Position numbers and translations under genes: made by a program. From Coffea arabica (taxonomy: Eukaryota > Streptophyta > Magnoliopsida > Gentianales > Rubiaceae), in contig NC_092312.1 of the NCBI RefSeq assembly GCF_036785885.1, positions 17,936,001 through 18,000,000 on the forward strand: a DNA stretch of 64,000 nt, in the 5' to 3' direction. Each line of letters starts with the position of its first letter. Within the stretch, counting starts at the first letter, position 1. Shown in pieces: positions 1-9,725 of the stretch. The notes beneath the pieces are model-generated. The model ran no database searches, had not been told where the DNA came from, and saw only the letters and a list, made by a program, of their open reading frames with translations.

Positions 1-1732
1 GAATGCATAGGCCCTAGGTGCATATATCAAAACTGAGAACCTGTGACCATTTTTTCATAAAGGCCCTGTATAAACTCATAAATGAAATTACCACCACAAC
101 AAGAAAAAGCTCCTAGAAAAACAAAAGTTGCAAACTCAAAAAGCTTTGCGGATCAAAAGTGGGAGAAATAACCTATTTGCAGATAAAGAGACTCCTCTCA
201 GCCTCTGCAGAAGCCTCTCTCTTGCAAGAAGCACAGTTCCTGGAAGCCTATCATTACCAGAAGACCTCAGCCCACCCCTTAAGGCGTCCACAGATTCAGA
301 ATTGTTAACCTCTCCCAAGGCAGAAGGACTGCTACCTTGGTCCAGCCAACCTGATTCATGGTCCTATGCACAGAAAGAACTTAAGCATAAAACTTTCCAG
401 CCAGCAAAAAGATTTTATTGGTGTTGGGGAATGGGATGTAAAAGACTGGCAATGCCCTTAAACAAGAGAATACAGGGTCACCCTCCTCTTAATAAGATGG
501 AAGTCAAGGGAAAAAAGCACACAAACCACCTGAATAATGCAATTTCGTGTCTACAGATTACACACAGTTACAGCTGCCTCATTCATTTGTACCTCATATT
601 TTTCGGCAGATTAATTAAGTGCAGAGTAAGTACACAGGCAAGCAAAATCCCCATTAGACAGAAACTTCAGATTGAAACCTGCCAAAATAATAAAGAAAGT
701 GGTGTTTCATAAAGTTGTGCATTCAAACTCTGAGGATAATCACACTCCTATTGCCAGGTGCTATCAAATCCAGATTGAAAGGTTTCATCAACTGGTAGAG
801 AATGACCGCTGCTCAAACAGCATACTTAAGTTGAGCAAGTTGGAATCAAGTAGCCAGCAAATTTATTGTGTTCAATTGCGGTCCCACAGTGTAGAAGGTT
901 ATATTAGAACTGCTTCGATGTGGAATTCAAATTTGTAGGTGCTTTGAATGTCAATATCGAACAACAAAGAGGAGGATTCCTCACATTAGTTGAGGTAATG
1001 GGTCAAGCTTGCCCCCACCACAAGGCACAGAGACCTCTCATGGTGTGCCACTAAACTGAGACCATTATATATTACAAGTTACAGCAGACATCAAGTAAGT
1101 ATGATTACACCGGCCAAAAGCAAGTGGACCACCATACCACTTGCTCATGCTAAAATCAAACAAATTTCTCCCTCGATAAATTAGTAGTCTACCTAATTAA
1201 CTAAAAGCAAAAGTAAAAATTTTTAACTCGGAAGAAAAAAAAAAAAAAGAAAGTTACATAAAAACACGTCCTTGATACAAAAGGATATCCACCAGTTTGT
1301 TCGACATTTATCCAGTTTTTTAGCATCAATTCGATCAATTATAAACATAAACTACACCACACAGACACATCATGTATAATTTATAAGAAATAATAAAGTA
1401 AAAGTTAAGGTATCTCATACAGGAAGAAGGTGGCGATGAGGTAGGTGATGCCTAGGGTGAGGAGGGCGCCGAGGGAGAGGATCACATCCTTCAATATCGA
1501 GGCGATTATGATGATGACGTCGTGAATTAAGACTAGTAGTAGGAGTGGTACCGTGATGGTGAGTGACGTGATAGCGGTGGCGACGACTATTAGGGTGAGG
1601 AATTCGGTGAAGATGGGAGGAGGAATCAAGCGGCGGCTCCTCTCCTCCTCCGTCTCCAAGGTCGAGGAGGCTGCTGCTGCTTCGACCAAAGCGAGACCTC
1701 CTGGCGTGAAACAGCTCCGACGCGCTCGTCAT
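1..1732 (-). CDS. Conserved plant protein of unknown function, 3' end beyond window
   Basis: Two exons are visible on the minus strand. Exon 1 is 1732-1421 (104 codons, starting MTSASELFHARRSRFGR, then a His/Arg/Ser-rich stretch and LDIEGCDPLPRR). Exon 2 is 363-173 (63 codons plus two bases; DHESGWLDQGSS near its start, then DRLPGTVLLARERLLQRL and RGVSLSAN). Exon 1 ends CCT|GTATGA and exon 2 follows TGCATAG, both phase 0; exon 2 ends AAATAG|GTTATT with two bases over, so at least one more exon lies to the left, probably outside the window. The SASELF start and the LPGxVLLARERLL block have the look of a conserved plant family, but I cannot name it or give a function. No membrane segment or known catalytic motif is seen. 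An in-frame ATG five codons upstream (1747) is possible; 1732 was chosen because SASELF looks like a family start. Confidence 0.7.
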
Positions 1733-2380
1733 GCAAATGCAATTCAATCAATTTCCACCAGCCGGAGCAATAATTAAACCGAAACCTAGAAACAAAATTT
1801 TTTTAAAAAAATTTTGCGTTACTCCAATTAGCTTTAGTACAATTCAAGCTGAGATGCGGATAAAGAAAAGTGATTTTTCAGATGAGGAAGCGATGAAAGA
1901 AGTTTGAATCTGATTGGGGGAAATTTTGGGAGGAGTGGTGAAGCGAGATGATTGGTACAGTACTTAATAACTAAGGGACCAACTACCAACAACTAAAATT
2001 CTGGATTCTAGTCCTCCTAATTCCTCCGCGTTTTTTAAATCCCAACCTCTTCTGGATACAACAAGCAATTGGATCTGTTTAATGCTAGTTTGGTCTCAAG
2101 AGAAATCACTGTGGATTTCAATCTAACAGTCCAGAGGAAAACTTTTGTTAAACAACAAGTCCGTTAACTGAAACAATGTCATTTATCCTATTCCTAGCTT
2201 GGGCTTGCGACAAATCATGATGGGCCTCTGTGCAAATATATCAATAATAGCCTTTGTCCAATAGGCGGTCCGTTTAGAAGATTCACTACTCAACAAATAC
2301 CGAGAATCCTAAGTGAAAATGTTATGAGATCCACTAGATAATCTTCCTTGCGTTGGCTACCTTGATAATTCCATAATGGC

Positions 2381-2530
2381 TAGTTTGGGGGTTAAGGATA
2401 GAAAAGAAAATAAGAGAAATCTCAAGTCATGAGAGAAAAGAAAGGGTTAAAAAAGAAGATGAGATATTTTAACATTATTTGAGAGTTATAAAAAGAATGA
2501 GATGATTTGGATACGAATATAATTAAAATT
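2381..2530. repeat. Dispersed purine-rich repeat, copy 1
   Basis: Starts with GGCTAGTTTGGG and continues as an A/G-rich stretch to AATTTTGGAT. The same order of short blocks (CTAGTTTGGG, GAAAAGAAAA, AGAGAAATCT, TATTTTAA, TTTGGATA) recurs at 51217-51375, so these are two diverged copies of one dispersed element, probably a non-autonomous DNA transposon. Ends are approximate. Confidence 0.5.
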
Positions 2531-2536
2531 TTGGAT

Positions 2537-2684
2537 TAATCTTTTATATGCTAATAATGTATATATTTTCATCATTAAATGCATGACATGGAATCCGAAT
2601 TTGAATTTAAAATTCAAATTTTACATATATGTCGTATGTCCAACCATATTAATATATACACCGTCAGTGTATATAAAATTCACT
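2537..2684. mobile_element. Short MITE, family M1, copy A
   Basis: About 150 bp beginning TAATCTTTTATATGC and ending ACCGTCAGTGTATATAAAA. The inner part (GAATTTGAATTTAAAATTCA, then ATATATGTCGTATGTCCAA) is shared with copies at 12030-12176 and 49351-49459. The right end carries the family inverted terminal motif around CACTGACAGTGTATA; the left end is more decayed. No coding capacity. Confidence 0.6.
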
Positions 2685-4382
2685 TTAAAATTTTAGTTTA
2701 GAAGTTAGTACAAAGTTTTCTCCAGCTTTCCATCCAAATCAGGTCGTACGTTGGGGAGGAGGGGGAAGAGACTTTTGAATCTATAGTTGTAAATCTGTCC
2801 TATTCCAGGCCTTTCCACTCTTTTTCCATCCTGAAGAAACTCGCAAGCAAAGGAAAAGTTCAGATATCTCTCCCTTTTTCTTCTTTTTCATATCATATCC
2901 AAGCTCCCAAACAAACAGTGAGACCTCATAGCCTTGGAGACAACTCTAGGATCACGTGGTACCCTTTTCTTTCTAGGATCACTTGATACTGGTGTTTCCA
3001 TGCCACGTTGTTTGCATCCGCTGATGGAGTCGATACAATTGTCTCCAATCATCATATCGATTGTATGTAACATTAGAACTAGGAGGAATAACCGCGGCGT
3101 TGCGCGGTGGAATAACCAGCATGCATGCCCATTTAGACGGGTTTAAGAAGGGTTTATATAGATGGTGATGGTCTGGTTGGATTAAATATTAAGAGTACAA
3201 GACATTCTAAAATCGATCACTGCAAGTAAGTATGAAGGAAAAAATGAAATTTGATATGATGCAGAAGGGAAAAGATATATGGTAAAATAAATAGGTAAAA
3301 TAATGTTAAGAAGGTCTATTGAAGATTGAGGCAGCTTTAAGAAAGCACTACATTGATAGTTATAATGTCATATAATTAAATATCTAGAGGTTTCTATACA
3401 TATGATTAAATTTTTTTTTTAGATTTATATACTCATCGATGGTAGAATGAAGAAGGAAGAAAAAAAAGTGGAGCTCAATAGAAAGATAAACCAAGGGAAA
3501 CAATTTAGAAATATGAAAACCAGCCAGCGGCACATTATATCTGGCAAGAACAATTGCATGAATAATTCGGACCCTAGTAACATAATAGATGAATTCTGAA
3601 TTTATAGGACTATTGAGTTCCATAAGTTCGACTAATATGGCACCAAATGGTGCATAAGTGCTTATCATTGTTCACAAGTCAATTGGGCACACACGGAGGA
3701 TCATGGAAATGAATCCACACGAATTGGCAAGTAAGCAGTAAAGTGCCACTCAAATCTGTAAGGCAGGTGGGGTGCTAGGAAGAATGGAGCGTAGTTCAGT
3801 AGGTGATTTGGCAAACTACTTGGAAAAAGTAATAAGGAAGTATAAGAAATGGTAAGAAATATGGAGAGGGCGCAAGGCACAAAAGACATTGGCGGTGCCA
3901 ATGGAAAATATGTCCACTGTGATAACAGAAGCAAGCGTTGGGAGCAAAAAAACGTCAAATGAATTCCAGGCATACGCACAAGCATCTGAATACATAAGGT
4001 TAACATCTGGCCAAACCTCTCTAAGGTCCACACATATATATACGTCTGTTGCAGCTAAAAAATACCGTGAATAATAAAATTCATGGAAGCTATTGGATTC
4101 CGCAGAAGAGCCAGAGAAGCTTGACATACATATAACAACACCAGAAAACACAACCAAAGAAAACCACTATAAATACCAGTCATAAACATCCATTAAAATA
4201 AAATTCATTTATTACAAACCATAAAATTAGCAGGCAAGAAGTACCCAGCAAGACAGGGTATTCTCATTACACGGTGACATACAGTAAATTCAACAACCAA
4301 AAGAAGAAAAACCCAACCATGAGATACAAACACAAAGCTTAGTAATGCAAGGACCTACACGGGTGCCAATTTAGGCAACAAC

Positions 4383-6537
4383 CTAAACACTGTCCCCAAA
4401 AGGCATCTGCTGAGAAGAGGCACCCCCGGAAACAGGATAACAAGTAACAATGGTGTAGTCAGTAACCGTTGCTGTCCTGATTATCTTGGACGAATGTTTA
4501 AGGTAACACAACAGCTCCTTTCCGTCAATCCGACGAGACACACGCTTGGAGATTTCAAAAGTCTGTACAAAAAATTATACGTCGTAAATTTGAGCAAACA
4601 AATGAATCGGAGAATAAAAGCAAAATCTTGAACAACTGAAATATCAGAGCAACTCCAATAAGCCAAAACAAACATCACCTACTGATCAAAGACACGATAC
4701 ATATCAGCAGCTCTTAGGCCAATAAGGTTCTCAGCTTCTGGACCCAAGGCAATAACATTCACGTAACCAGAACTGTCAAACACCGTAAGACGAACCCATG
4801 CCCTATTAGACAATACATGACATGCAACAAGGCTAAAACATAAATACAAGCAACTGCCTATTAATAGCACAGAAATATACACAAAGGCAATAGACAAAGA
4901 GATCACCTAGGGAACTCATGCATTCCCTGACCACAACTTAAGCATATGATCCCCAAAGTTGATGGAAATTCATAGAGCTCGTAAGAATGGGGGCAGGCTA
5001 TATGCCAAAACCGAGCCGAAGGCCATGCAATTTCAACGCAACCCTTAATCTAAAAAGTCCTCTGGTCCTAGAAGTAACAAAAGAGTAGCTGAGCAGGGGC
5101 CAAAACAAAATGTAAACAAAGCCATAACCAAAATAAGTATACTAAAAGGAGTACAAAATTACAGTACCCTGTCACTAACAGATTTAGACTGAGATATAAC
5201 ATTATAGATTGGTGTGAGGGTTGCGTCACGAACAGGGGGCAACAAAATGCATGGATCAAGGTAGGCCATATCATCAAAAACCATACGAACCAGCTCTGAT
5301 ATGTTAGCATTAGACCTACACGAACAAAGTAGCTCTGTGCATAAAAAAAAGCGTCAAAAAAATATAGAAACATAAAATAAATAAATAGACAATGGCTACC
5401 AATCATCAAGGCATCTTGCTTCTAGAACATCAGGAGCAACAATGACAACAGATGATGGCTGAGTTGACAGAGATAGGTCTGGAAAAATAAAGCAGAAAAA
5501 AACACGCATAAGCAGAGAAACCACACAAGGGGGAAAAAGCAGAACTGACAAAGAACCATACAATTCTGTGTGGTAACCCTGAGTCTCATAGCAATAATAA
5601 TCGGCATGGATGCCATTGATTCATCAATAACACGGCCCTTAATAGCCTCATAATCATCCCACAAAGTTAAGACCACTGGACGTTAACTGCATACACCAAA
5701 CACAGAAGCAGAACAACCTTAAAATAAGCAAAAAGGAACTATCCTATGGAAAGAGTTTGTTTGAGAGGGGAATAAGCTTAGAACAAACAAAAGGTCCTGT
5801 TTCTAAGAGGAAAAGATCAACCATTGGTCCACTATAATATGATCTCTTCCATATCGCCTACTCCCTTCAAAATACACATCTCGCGGAGGCAATGCATGGA
5901 TAACAACTCCCATTACATCTGGGTTAAAAGCATATATGCAAACAATTAGGAACAATCAAACAGCAAGAAATGGAAAAAAAAGGGAAAAATGCCAGTAAAG
6001 AGACTAACTTATAAAAATATTTGTGTCAGCCACAAAATGAAAGTATTGAAAAGAGTGCAACTCAAAATAGAAAGGAAGGGCCAACTCCCCTGAGCCAGCA
6101 GCTTCTTCGATAACAGTCCCCTCATTGATAACCCAGTAGAATGAATACATGCCAGTCCCCACAAGTTCAGGAATTTCACGGAGCTCTGCATTTGATACGT
6201 AATACTTCCAAAATGGCAAAAGACGGCCATCAACAATAGCAACGTTATCATCAAAGACAACTACAGAGACCTTGATACCCTATCCACAGGGGGGGAAAAC
6301 TCAATACATTAAATTAGTGAGACAAAAGGATAACCAGTACAATAGGAGGTAGGGAAAAAAAGGATCAATTTGGGTGGTACAAACCTGAAAGTCGCCAAAC
6401 TCAAACCGACGGAAAGACCTGGATAAATCCCTATCCCGACCAATCTTTACACGATTAGCTTCGATAACTTGAACCAGCACAGTCCAACCAAAGGAAGACG
6501 TATCAACTCGCGATATGCGAACAGTCCCAGTGGCCAT
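4383..6537 (-). CDS. RPA70-like single-stranded-DNA-binding (OB-fold) protein
   Basis: Nine minus-strand exons join in frame to 417 aa: 6537-6385, 6279-6009, 5918-5862, 5675-5562, 5478-5400, 5315-5168, 5049-4907, 4802-4694 and 4562-4383. Start is MATGTVRISRVDTS. Order of parts resembles the large subunit of replication protein A: an N-terminal OB fold (RFEFGDFQGIKVSVVVFDD), a second OB-like part (VLTLWDDYEAIKGRVIDES, then SSVVIVAPDV), and an RPA-C-like domain with Cys/His pairs (ACPH, CLSC) followed by VRLTVFDSSGYVNVIALG and FEISKRVSRRIDGKELL. Known family members bind ssDNA in replication and repair; similar proteins are also carried by plant Helitrons. At 417 aa it is shorter than canonical RPA1 (over 600 aa), lacking the protein-interaction N-terminus. 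Two donors are weak (5861, 4693), so the splice at 5862/5675 may skip part of a beta strand. A host paralogue, a Helitron-derived copy or a decaying gene are all possible. Confidence 0.65.
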
Positions 6538-7893
6538 TTCTTAGAGGGCATGGGAAAAAGTAACAACAAAACATTAGGCAAGGAAATCTTTTGTAAGCAG
6601 CAAGGCCAATAGAAATGTAAGAACAAAAAACAGATGCACAACACAGCATGGCTAAGAAAAAGTGGAGGGAAACAACGAGGAAATGCACCAAGAAAGTAAA
6701 TAGCAGTCAAGGCAGAAAACATCAACCCATTCATAAAAAAAGCATCGTGGGCAAATACACATATCAGCCCATCTCCACCAGGCAAGAAATTTATTACTAA
6801 CTAATAGCGGCAATAAAAGGGGGGAAAATGTAAGAACCAAAAAACATGCATATAACGAAAAGGAGCGCACAGGGAAAAAAGGGCAAACGAGAATAACAAA
6901 ATAAATCAAACGGAAACCACTTGCACGTTTAAAATTTCTGAATAGCAACATTACTTCAAAAGAACACATGCATATTACGTAAAGGAGTGAACAGAACAAA
7001 AAGGCTAATGGGAAAATGAAAAAAAAACCCATGGTAAACAGCACCGAAAGCCACAGGGGAGAAAGATATCAAGGGGAAATAAGCTCAGAGGCACAACATT
7101 CAGGGAGAAAAAATTTTCCTGACATATATAAGCAAAGAACAATGAGCAATAAGAATAAGAGTGAGATATAACAGTGAAATAGCAGCAAAAGCAGGACAAG
7201 GATTAAAACAAACACCATGGCCAACAACAAATTGCAGCGAAAAAAGATGGGAAAAAAACCGCACGGGGTAAAAACGAAGAGGAACCACAATTACAATTCA
7301 GACGAACCAGTAAGAGAAGCTCCGCGAGGCCGAGATTAAAACAAACAAAAAAGATGTAACCAAGCTCAAACTGGCCAGAGAAGTCAGCGAGGGGAACGGG
7401 CTGAAGAGCACAACAAATCTGCGTAAATGGAAATGAGAAATCAGATGAGAAAACCTTAGGACAAAGAGGCCACAACCAGACCGCGTTGGAATTCGGACAA
7501 CATCGGAAGACACAGGCATGATAAAGCACGCCAATTGCCATTCTTGAGCAAGGTCGCCTGTCAGCTCCTTCCAATGCAGCTGTGAGAGCCGGAAATGGAA
7601 AGGAGCTGGTACGGCAATTAATTCCAAAGCATAAAATCCATGGGCGACCCAATTACCCGATCCATTCGAACGGAGCACCCGGAGTAGCAGAACATTACAC
7701 AGCTCACGCGAGCGGCACATGACGACGACGAAACTCTTTGGCACGTTGTATGTTATGTTGATAAGACGGTGACAGAAAAAAAAAGGTTAAATAAGGCTTA
7801 ATCTAACAAATATAATAACCCCTGTACTTGTACCTTCTTTCACTTTACTCTTGCAACTCCATTTATCATCGCCTTCTTTTATACCTTTTTATA
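6538..7893. other. Upstream region of the RPA-like gene
   Basis: A-rich on the plus strand. Several overlapping minus-strand open frames occur between 6650 and 7744, including one of 148 codons (7744-7298). They are rich in Phe, Leu and Cys, which is what reversed A/G-rich DNA yields, and match nothing known to me. It may hold the 5' leader of the RPA-like gene, but no splice chain to it could be proven. Confidence 0.4.
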
Positions 7894-8468
7894 TAGAGGT
7901 GTTAAGCACAATCTAATTATGTTAATCACAATTTATGTTAATCAAATGTGCTCATTAATAAGTGGAACTAAGTATGCAATAGATTTTTAATGAATCTAAA
8001 TGAATATCTAATTAAACCCATTTAATGAACGAGTAATGGGTGGGTTGATTCTGTTTATCCATTTGTACTCATTTTAAAATAAGTATATATTTAAACTCAA
8101 ATTTTAGTAGGTTTAAAAATAAGTATATATTTAAACTCAAATTTTAGTAAGCGTTAAGCAAACAAGTTTGAATTTCTTACCAATCTAATGACAATAAAAT
8201 GTAATTATTTCTTGTAAAACAACATGCAAGAAATTTTTTAAAAAAAGAGTAGAATTTCAAGTGAATTATAAGTGGATAATTGGGTATACTCATACCCATT
8301 TATTAAATAAATATAAATGGGTTGACTCATTTTGACATATTTATTAAATGAGTATAAATGGTTTGATCCAATTATACTCATTGCTCAATTATGACCCATT
8401 CAAATCTGTTATATTGCTCAATTATGGGCCATTCAAATCTGTTATAATCACTCATTTTGACACATCTA
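7894..8468. mobile_element. hAT-like non-autonomous element
   Basis: Begins TAGAGGTGTTA and ends TGACACATCTA, an inverted pair typical of plant hAT MITEs that start TAGRGGTG. Flanking 8-mers TTTTTATA (7886-7893) and CTTTTATA (8469-8476) match at 7 of 8 positions, the target duplication length of hAT elements. The inside repeats ATGGGT and its complement in both orientations and has two internal tandem duplications (about 8073-8151 and 8381-8447). No coding frame. Confidence 0.65.
8073..8151. repeat. 45 bp direct duplication inside the hAT-like element
   Basis: The block ATAAGTATATATTTAAACTC followed by AAATTTTAGTA occurs twice, 45 bases apart. A second short duplication (GCTCAATTATG, ATTCAAATCTGTTAT) lies at about 8381-8447. 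Confidence 0.8.
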
Positions 8469-8689
8469 CTTTTATATCTTGAGGTCAAAAGCGCCATTTA
8501 ATCTCTTTCTTTTCGTTTTCTCTTATCGGCTCCTTTTTTTTTGGGTTTTCTCTTTCCTTTCCATTCCTTTCTTTTAGAATAACTGATGGTGAGATTTTTT
8601 GTCCCAAAAATACTAAAATATTCAGCGAAGTCCTCTTTAATACTCAGTGTTAGTACAACATTTTACCATTTTGCTTCACTTACCAAGTT

Positions 8690-9301
8690 GCAGAGGCCTC
8701 GTCTTGGGTCTGGACACGTGGTAGCCCAGTCTGGCCGCACCCCGGCCGTGGGCCCCTGGGACTGCTCTGGGCCGCCCAGCCCCTAGGGCTCCAGAGGGAC
8801 CCGGGAGCCGTCCCGAAGAGGTCGGAGAGAATCCCCCTGAGTGCGGGATAGGGGCTATTCCGGGCAAGTCCCGCACCGTGCGGAGGTCGGACTTTCTCGC
8901 AGGTATAAATGACGGTGCACGTCAACGGTACAAGGTACGCAGACTATTGGCAATTTACCTCCGACTGCTTTACTTCCCGTGAACCCTACTCACCGGGTAG
9001 CTAACTTGACCGTCGGAGTGCCCCCGGGGACCACCTCAGGGCCCCCTAGTAGGTTCACTTCTCTCTGTTTTGCAGGCTTGGGACGAGCTCTTCCATCAGC
9101 ACACCGGGCTCATCAGGTCAGCTTTATCAGGGGAAGTTCCGTGCTTCTTCAAGTGGTACCAGGACTTCAACCCCAAGACCCTTATACACAAGGACCAGGG
9201 TTCGAATCCTGGGGAGGCCCTCCTCCACGCACCTGATGCTGGGGTGGACAAAACACACAATTGACCTCCACGGGAGAAGCTCCGCGCTTCTTCACAAGTG
9301 A
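8690..9301 (+). mobile_element. LTR-retroelement fragment (fossil), probably R-U5 and flank
   Basis: A sharply bounded GC-rich block in AT-rich DNA. It contains a TATAAAT-like box (about 8903) followed by CTTGACCGTCGGAGTGCCCC (about 9006), a wording common in U5 regions of plant Ty3-type LTRs, and GC-rich CCCCGGGGACC text. Nothing like gag or pol is seen, so only part of an LTR or a short non-autonomous relative is left; it is broken and family and age are uncertain. A SINE-like piece may be inserted near its right end (see 9156-9276). Confidence 0.5.
9156..9276 (+). mobile_element. Possible tRNA-derived SINE within the LTR-like fragment
   Basis: TGGTACCAGG resembles a pol III A box, and GGTTCGAATCC about 35 bases further on is a perfect B box set in a T-arm-like stem (CCAGG/CCTGG). 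A near repeat flanks the piece: AAGTTCCGTGCTTCTTCAAG on the left (about 9134) and AAGCTCCGCGCTTCTTCACA on the right (about 9277), readable as a mutated target duplication. There is no poly(A) tail, so a primer-binding-site region of the LTR element is an alternative. Confidence 0.35.
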
Positions 9302-9497
9302 AAATCAAATGTACAGCAAAAGAAAACAAAAATCGACCATTCAATATTCATTCGTGCCACGCTCCATAGCTGCCAGGTATAGTTCAAGAAACAAATTTCT
9401 TAAAACAAAGTACATCTTGCCTTGGCCATGATCATGACCTCTCGCTCCTGCAGTATATCGGGCCTTATTATGGAAAAATTAATCCACATACATATTC

Positions 9498-9725
9498 TTT
9501 TTTTTTTTGTCGAAACGATAGGATTTCTATAACCTAAAACTAACCTATTCTAGGGGGAGGGGAGAGGGGACTCGATATGAGTAGAAACTCCATGGAAGAA
9601 GACCAAAGAAAACCGTCACATATTGTGACAAATTTTTTGGGGAGGCAGGGTTCGAACCCATAACCTCTTTGCATCACCAAACCTTAGAAAGTTTGGGATG
9701 ACCACTGGACCAAAGGCCCAATGGC
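9498..9725 (-). mobile_element. Full-length tRNA-derived SINE, minus orientation
   Basis: Read on the minus strand: A-box-like TGGTCCAGTGG near the start, B box GGTTCGAACCC, then a body ending in a run of A (seen as T at 9498-9508 on the plus strand). It is bounded by a 17 bp target duplication, AATCCACATACATATTC at 9481-9497 and AATCCGCATACATATTC at 9726-9742, one mismatch. The good match indicates a fairly young insertion. Different family from the SINEs at 26955 and 51411. Confidence 0.85.

Larger units (their letters stand above)
1733..4382. other. Intergenic stretch with two small repeats
   Basis: The divergent sides are the promoter of the gene ending at 1732 and the 3' flank of the RPA-like gene. 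It holds a repeat (2381-2530) and a MITE (2537-2684), listed separately. The short open frames between 2888 and 4157 overlap on both strands, resemble no family I know and lack sensible start contexts, so I read them as chance. Confidence 0.6.

Noticed and set aside
1405-1689. Hydrophobic 94-residue minus-strand frame
   Set aside because: It has no ATG (it begins at TTG) and lies in another frame of a convincing exon that joins exon 2 in phase.
7204-7744. Two minus-strand frames of about 148 codons upstream of the RPA-like gene
   Set aside because: They overlap each other in different frames, no family features are seen, and no splice link to the RPA-like gene could be shown.
9190-9215. tRNA gene suggested by GGTTCGAATCC
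   Set aside because: Only the T arm is convincing; no acceptor stem or anticodon arm pairs upstream. Better read as a SINE-like B box.
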